A stretch of DNA of 64,000 bases from Draconibacterium mangrovi (lineage in GTDB: Bacteria > Bacteroidota > Bacteroidia > Bacteroidales > Prolixibacteraceae), in contig NZ_JAAAGB010000002.1 in assembly GCF_010586825.1 (NCBI RefSeq), positions 529,347 through 593,346 of the forward strand. The letters run 5' to 3'. The position numbers and the translations under genes were made by a program. Shown here in pieces: positions 59,328 to 64,000 of the stretch; the first letter of the stretch is position 1, and the number at the start of each line of letters is the position of its first letter. The notes under the pieces were generated by a model. It was not told the DNA's origin. It saw only the letters and a list, made by a program, of their open reading frames with translations, and made no database searches.

Positions 59328-62300
59328 TTAATTATTTAGGAATACGAATCCAGTAATAGGTTCTTTACTTCCATCGTTAAAGTACAGGATGTAGTAGTAG
59401 GTTGCTGTTGGCAACTGATCGTTACCTACTTGCATATCGTGCATCGATCTGCCGTCCCACCATGCATCAACATCTCCCCAGTAGTCTTCATTTCCATAAC
59501 GTTCCTGCTCATAAACCAGGTTACCCCATCTGTTAAAGATTTCTATTCTGGCATCAGTGAAATCGTCTCCGAGTACTCTTTCTTCATCGCCACCCTGATC
59601 GCCTGTACAGTAAATCATTATTTTGAAATAATCATTGTAACCATCCTGGTTAGGAGAGAAACCATTTGGAATAACCGGTTCTCCACATGCAAACTGTTCA
59701 GGTACTGGTCGGTCATCAACCGCATCCCTCCAGTCGCGTACTCCGTCCTCATCTGTATCCTGCAGATATGCATCGGAACCGATAGCATTTAATCCGCGCG
59801 ACCATCCTTCGGTAATGGCATTGTAAGTATCGTATGCGTCATCCAGACCATCCCGGTCGGCATCGCTGCCAATGAAGCTTACATCTGCAATAGAGTCATT
59901 CGGGAATTCATCCCAACCTTCAATATTGTCGTCTTCTCCTTCGTTATCAGTATTGGTATCCAGATAGTCTGGTGTACCATCTAAGTCCATATCCCAAGGT
60001 TCGTAAGTAATACCATTGTTTGCAGGATCGTAGGCATCATCCCATCCATCGCCATTTGAATCTGTTCCCGAAGGAAGGATATAGTCATATTCTCCATCTT
60101 CTGCAATTGTTGATTGCCACTCGATGTTATCAACGATACCGTCATTGTCAGAATCAATGTCCAAACGGTCTACAATACCATCGCCATCTGAATCCAATGA
60201 TGTTTGATCAAGTGCATTTTCTTCCTCAATAATATCAAGAATACCATCGTCGTCATCGTCAATATCATCGTTATCAGGTACGCCGTCGCAATCGCTATCA
60301 AGAAGAACGTGAATAGTTACTTCAGCAGTGTCGCAGTTTTCAGTATTAACCGTGTGGCATACTGAGTAAGTGAATGTAATTATAGCTTCGTTAGCTTCTT
60401 CATTCACATAAAGTAAATCACCATCTGTAACACTCACGCCGTCCGGCAGATCGGTAAGAATATTAAAGCTTACATTTTCACGGGTAACTCCTTGGTCGTT
60501 GGCAAATAGGTCAATATCTCCTGTAACCGTTCCACCCGGGCAGAAAATTAAAGTAAGAATATCAGCATTGGCTCTGAACGGTTCGAAACCACAATCAGCT
60601 TCACCTTCTTCTACAGTAACTTTAGCGGTGCATGTTGAAACGTTTCCGCATTCATCGATTGCAGTTAATGTAACTTCGTTTTCACCAACGCTGCCACAGA
60701 AGAATGTCTCCTGACTGATAAACATCGTGTCGATACCACTACAAGCATCAGTTGTACCGGCGTTGATATCATCAACAGTTATGGTTGCAACACCATTTGC
60801 ATCTAACTGGACAGTAATGTCGTTGCAGGTAACTTCAGGAGCTGTGTTATCCGAAACAGTTACTGTCTGTGTAAATGAAGTCTCATTATCACAGTCATCA
60901 GTAGCAGTCCAGGTGCGAGTTAATGTATAACTGTTTGCACAGTCACCGTTAGTTCTGGTTTCAGTAAATACAACCGGAACATCCGAATCGCAATTATCAG
61001 AAGCAGTCAGCACTACAGCCTCAACAATTGCATCACACTCAGCAGTAATTTCTACTGTTGGTAATGTTTCGTTGAAAGCCGGAGCTGTGTTGTCAGAAAC
61101 AATTACTGTCTGTGTAAATGAAGTTTCATTACCACAGTCGTCAGTAGCAGTCCATGTACGAGTTAATGTATAGCTGTTTGCACAGTCACCGTCAGTTCTG
61201 GTCTCAGTAAATACAACCGGAACCTCGGTATCACAATTGTCAGAAGCAGTCAACATTACAGCTTCCTCAACGCCATCACACTCAGCAGTAATTTCAGCTG
61301 TTGGTAATGTTTCGTTGAAAGTTGGAGCTGTATTGTCCGAAACAGTTACTGTTTGAGTAAATGAAGTTTCATTCCCACAGTCGTCAGTAGCAGTCCAGGT
61401 ACGAGTTAATGTATAGCTGTTTGCACAGTCACCGTCAGTTCTTGTTTCAGTAAATACAACCGGAACATCCGAATCGCAATTATCAGAAGCAGTCAGCATA
61501 ACAGCTTCAGCAACCGCATCACACTCAGCAGTAATTTCAGCTGTTGGTAATGTTTCGTTGAAAGTTGGAACTGTGTTATCCGACACAGTTACTGTCTGTG
61601 TAAATGAAGTTTCATTACCACAGTCGTCAGTAGCTGTCCATGTACGAGTCAAAGTATAGCTGTTTGCACAGTCACCATCAGTTCTGGTCTCAGTAAATAC
61701 AACCGGAACCTCGGTATCGCAATTGTCAGAAGCAGTCAGCACAACAGCCTCAACAACAGCATCACACTCAGCAGTAATTTCAGCTGTTGGTAATGTTTCG
61801 TTGAAAGTTGGAACTGTGTTATCCGACACAGTTACTGTCTGTGTAAATGAAGTTTCATTACCACAGTCGTCAGTAGCAGTCCATGTACGAGTTAATGTAT
61901 AGCTGTTTGCACAGTCACCGTCAGTTCTTGTTTCAGTAAATACAACCGGAACATCCGAATCGCAATTATCAGAAGCAGTCAGTACAACAGCCTCAACAAC
62001 GGCATCACACTCAGCAGTAATTTCAGCTAGTGGTAATGTTTCGTTGAAAGTTGGAGCTGTGTTGTCAGAAACAACCACAGTTTGTGTAAATGAAGTTTCA
62101 TTACCACAGTCGTCAGTAGCTGTCCAGGTACGAGTTAATGTATAGCTGTTTGCACAGTCACCGTCGGTTCTTGTTTCAGTAAATACAACCGGAACATCCG
62201 AATCGCAATTGTCAGCAGCAGTCAGCACGTCAGCCTCAACAACGGCATCACACTCGGCAGTAATTTCTACTGTTGGTAATGTTTCGTTGAAAGTTGGAGC

Positions 62301-64000
62301 TGTGTTGTCAGAAATAGTTACTGTCTGCGTAAATGAAGTTTCATTACCACAGTCGTCAGTAGCAGTCCATGTGCGAGTTAACGTAAAGTTGTTTGCACAG
62401 TCACCGTCAGTTCTTGTTTCAGTAAATACAACCGGAACATCCGAATCGCAATTGTCAGAAGTAGTCAGCACAACAGCCTCAACAACGGCATCACACTCAG
62501 CAGTAATTTCAGCTGTTGGTAATGTTTCGTTGAAAGTTGGAGCTGTATTGTCCGAAACAGTTACTGTTTGAGTAAATGAAGTTTCATTACCACAGTCGTC
62601 AGTAGCAGTCCAGGTACGAGTCAAAGTATAGCTGTTTGCACAGTCACCGTCAGTTCTGGTCTCAGTAAATACAACCGGAACCTCGGTATCGCAATTATCA
62701 GAAGCAGTCAACATTACAGCCTCAGCAACGTCATCACACTCAGCAGTAATTTCAGCTGTTGGTAATGTTTCGTTGAAAGTTGGAGCTGTGTTGTCCGAAA
62801 CAGTTACTGTTTGAGTAAATGAAGTTTCATTACCACAGTCGTCAGTAGCAGTCCAGGTACGAGTCAAAGTATAGCTGTTTGCACAGTCACCGTCAGTTCT
62901 GGTCTCAGTAAATACAACCGGAACCTCGGTATCGCAATTATCAGAAGCAGTCAACATTACAGCCTCAGCAACGTCATCACACTCAGCAGTAATTTCAGCT
63001 GTTGGTAATGTTTCGTTGAAAGTTGGAGCTGTGTTGTCCGAAACAGTTACTGTTTGAGTAAATGAAGTTTCATTACCACAGTCGTCAGTAGCAGTCCAGG
63101 TACGAGTCAAAGTATAGCTGTTTGCACAGTCACCGTCAGTTCTGGTCTCAGTAAATACAACCGGAACATCGGTATCGCAATTATCAGAAGCAGTCAACAT
63201 TACAGCCTCAGCAACGTCATCACACTCAGCAGTAATTTCAGCTGTTGGTACTGTTTCGTTGAAAGTTGGAGCTGTGTTGTCAGAAACAGCTACCGTTTGT
63301 GTAAATGAAGTTTCATTACCACAGTCGTCAGTAGCAGTCCAGGTACGTGTTAAAGTATAACTGTTTGCACAATCACCGTCAGTTCTGGTCTCAGTAAATA
63401 CAACCGGTACCTCGGTATCGCAATTGTCAGAAGCAGTCAGCACAACAGCCTCAGCAACGTCATCACACTCAGCAGTAATTTCAGCTGTTGGTAATGTTTC
63501 ATTGAAAGTTGGAGCTGTGTTATCCTGGATAGAATAGCTTGCAGAAGTGGTACTGATGTTTCCACAGGCATCTGTCGCGGTGAAAGTAACGGTTATTGCT
63601 CCACCATCGCATTGTACATTTTCATTTTCGCCATAGTTGTGGCTCCAGGTTACATCTCCACAATTATCAGTTGCAGTCGCTCCTGCGTGGTTTGCTAACC
63701 AATCACTCAATTTGTTTGCCGGATCGATTCCGCATTCTACGTTAATGTTGGTTAGGTTAATGTTGTCAATAATTGGAGCCTGAGTATCGTCAACAGTAAT
63801 GGTTTGCTGAGCAGTAGTTTCGTTTCCGCAAGCATCGGTAACAGTATAAGTTCTGATGATTGTCCAGGGGCATTCGCCGGTTGGTTCAGCATCAGAGCTG
63901 GTAACAACAAGATTATCCGTACCACATGCATCGGTAATTGTTAAGCCGTTAGCGGTAAGGTAAGCCAAAGTATTTGTAGCAGGAGTTGCATCAGCAGGGC
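59328..64000 (-). CDS. Giant repeat adhesin with T9SS type B C-terminal domain, partial
   Basis: The frame has no stop from 59328 to the right edge (over 1550 codons) and no start in the window, so the N-terminus is missing. The N-terminal visible part has HYR/Ig-like units ('TYTVTDACGNETTAQQTITV'). Then come 11 near-identical 81-residue units (60852-63524), a linker, and Ca-binding TSP3-like repeats ('DSDCDGVPDNDDIDDDDDGI', 'DSDGDGIVDRLDIDSDNDGI'). The end, 'VIPNGFSPNQDGYNDYFKIM' ... 'EIFNRWGNLVYEQERYG', is the gliding-motility-associated type B sorting domain. It would be exported by the type IX system and carried or anchored on the cell surface by the PorP/SprF partner next to it. Confidence 0.93.
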   Translation of the reverse strand, partial: PADATPATNTLAYLTANGLTITDACGTDNLVVTSSDAEPTGECPWTIIRTYTVTDACGNETTAQQTITVDDTQAPIIDNINLTNINVECGIDPANKLSDWLANHAGATATDNCGDVTWSHNYGENENVQCDGGAITVTFTATDACGNISTTSASYSIQDNTAPTFNETLPTAEITAECDDVAEAVVLTASDNCDTEVPVVFTETRTDGDCANSYTLTRTWTATDDCGNETSFTQTVAVSDNTAPTFNETVPTAEITAECDDVAEAVMLTASDNCDTDVPVVFTETRTDGDCANSYTLTRTWTATDDCGNETSFTQTVTVSDNTAPTFNETLPTAEITAECDDVAEAVMLTASDNCDTEVPVVFTETRTDGDCANSYTLTRTWTATDDCGNETSFTQTVTVSDNTAPTFNETLPTAEITAECDDVAEAVMLTASDNCDTEVPVVFTETRTDGDCANSYTLTRTWTATDDCGNETSFTQTVTVSDNTAPTFNETLPTAEITAECDAVVEAVVLTTSDNCDSDVPVVFTETRTDGDCANNFTLTRTWTATDDCGNETSFTQTVTISDNTAPTFNETLPTVEITAECDAVVEADVLTAADNCDSDVPVVFTETRTDGDCANSYTLTRTWTATDDCGNETSFTQTVVVSDNTAPTFNETLPLAEITAECDAVVEAVVLTASDNCDSDVPVVFTETRTDGDCANSYTLTRTWTATDDCGNETSFTQTVTVSDNTVPTFNETLPTAEITAECDAVVEAVVLTASDNCDTEVPVVFTETRTDGDCANSYTLTRTWTATDDCGNETSFTQTVTVSDNTVPTFNETLPTAEITAECDAVAEAVMLTASDNCDSDVPVVFTETRTDGDCANSYTLTRTWTATDDCGNETSFTQTVTVSDNTAPTFNETLPTAEITAECDGVEEAVMLTASDNCDTEVPVVFTETRTDGDCANSYTLTRTWTATDDCGNETSFTQTVIVSDNTAPAFNETLPTVEITAECDAIVEAVVLTASDNCDSDVPVVFTETRTNGDCANSYTLTRTWTATDDCDNETSFTQTVTVSDNTAPEVTCNDITVQLDANGVATITVDDINAGTTDACSGIDTMFISQETFFCGSVGENEVTLTAIDECGNVSTCTAKVTVEEGEADCGFEPFRANADILTLIFCPGGTVTGDIDLFANDQGVTRENVSFNILTDLPDGVSVTDGDLLYVNEEANEAIITFTYSVCHTVNTENCDTAEVTIHVLLDSDCDGVPDNDDIDDDDDGILDIIEEENALDQTSLDSDGDGIVDRLDIDSDNDGIVDNIEWQSTIAEDGEYDYILPSGTDSNGDGWDDAYDPANNGITYEPWDMDLDGTPDYLDTNTDNEGEDDNIEGWDEFPNDSIADVSFIGSDADRDGLDDAYDTYNAITEGWSRGLNAIGSDAYLQDTDEDGVRDWRDAVDDRPVPEQFACGEPVIPNGFSPNQDGYNDYFKIMIYCTGDQGGDEERVLGDDFTDARIEIFNRWGNLVYEQERYGNEDYWGDVDAWWDGRSMHDMQVGNDQLPTATYYYILYFNDGSKEPITGFVFLNN
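60852..63524 (-). repeat. 11 tandem coding repeats of 243 bp (81 residues)
   Basis: Each unit begins 'DNTAPTFNETLPTAEITAEC' and ends 'CGNETSFTQTVTVS'. Eleven units fill 2673 bp with no insertion or deletion. Units 2-4 differ by only a few residues; unit 11 has the most changes (TNGDC, DDCDN). Four Cys per unit (near 20, 35, 52, 68) suggest two disulfides each. Confidence 0.95.

Noticed and set aside
62209..62571. 120-codon plus-strand frame inside the repeat adhesin
   Set aside because: It repeats with the 243-bp unit and is merely the antisense of the repeats.

Overview
This window looks like a chromosomal segment of a member of the Bacteroidota, most likely a gliding or gliding-descended marine or environmental lineage near the Marinilabiliales/Prolixibacteraceae (inference from gene content, not from a search). 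The supporting signs are gldD and gldE, a PorP/SprF protein beside a giant protein with a type IX secretion 'type B' C-terminal domain, a DUF4924 protein, a DUF393 thiol oxidoreductase, promoter-like TAnnTTTG boxes with an upstream TTG/TTT about 19 bp away, and intergenic repeats of a style common in this phylum. No plasmid, phage or integrative-element backbone is visible; the accessory DNA is small and sits between genes.

Layout. 1-5127: an RND efflux operon on the minus strand (lipoprotein adaptor, inner-membrane pump, TolC-like channel cut by the window edge) with a divergent AraC-type regulator (5284-6213). 6338-9639: a minus-strand N-epsilon-acetyl-beta-lysine operon (kamA, ablB, a four-cysteine mini-protein, a small winged-helix protein), a decayed ORF downstream and a nuclease-like ORF upstream. 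9809-13883: a fused trehalose-6-phosphate synthase/phosphatase and a GH15 enzyme, so two compatible-solute pathways lie back to back. 14139-17040: MarR regulator, DNA polymerase IV, a membrane-anchored alpha/beta hydrolase. 17041-17417: a compact GIY-YIG nuclease gene enclosed by inverted repeats. 17431-23856: oxidative pentose phosphate genes (pgl, zwf; no gnd here), a phosphopantetheinyl transferase, gldD, gldE, ssb, mutY. 23994-29760: HU, a 30-residue ribosomal-type protein, RNase G, a membrane-tethered LuxR protein, DsbD and a free-standing DsbD N-domain. 30456-38990: M16 protease, isochorismatase-type hydrolase, aminotransferase, small membrane protein, HAD phosphatase, uvrB. 39114-47652: mostly housekeeping (YIP1, smpB, exonuclease, udk, Dabb, manA, engB, prs, rplY, pth, S4 protein, DUF4924). 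47991-54461: DUF393 protein, sulfatase, cell-wall amidase, a 5'-nucleotidase split into two overlapping genes, lnt. 54975-58315: XRE-type regulator, two candidate mini membrane proteins, tRNA-Arg(CCG), an HD/YjbQ/BFD mini-operon. 58338-64000: PorP/SprF protein and a repeat adhesin of more than 1550 residues running off the window end.

The most unusual content is between genes. Six of the eight gaps between converging genes carry repeat structures: a 21-bp tandem array (13895-14104), the GIY-YIG inverted-repeat element (17041-17417), a REP-like double palindrome followed by a 41-bp array (30044-30380), a solo hairpin copy of the GIY-YIG terminal repeat (34109-34188), a diverged direct-repeat patch (about 40160-40685), and an array of six TGCGAG cores at exact 21-bp spacing followed by six CTCGCA cores at 21- or 20-bp spacing (47731-47956). 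The GIY-YIG gene with an identical 34-nt arm found alone 17 kb away looks like an autonomous/non-autonomous mobile pair, and the helically phased arrays look like an ordered DNA- or RNA-level structure; these are the best candidates for undescribed biology here. All functional calls rest on reading motifs by eye; no database search was run.
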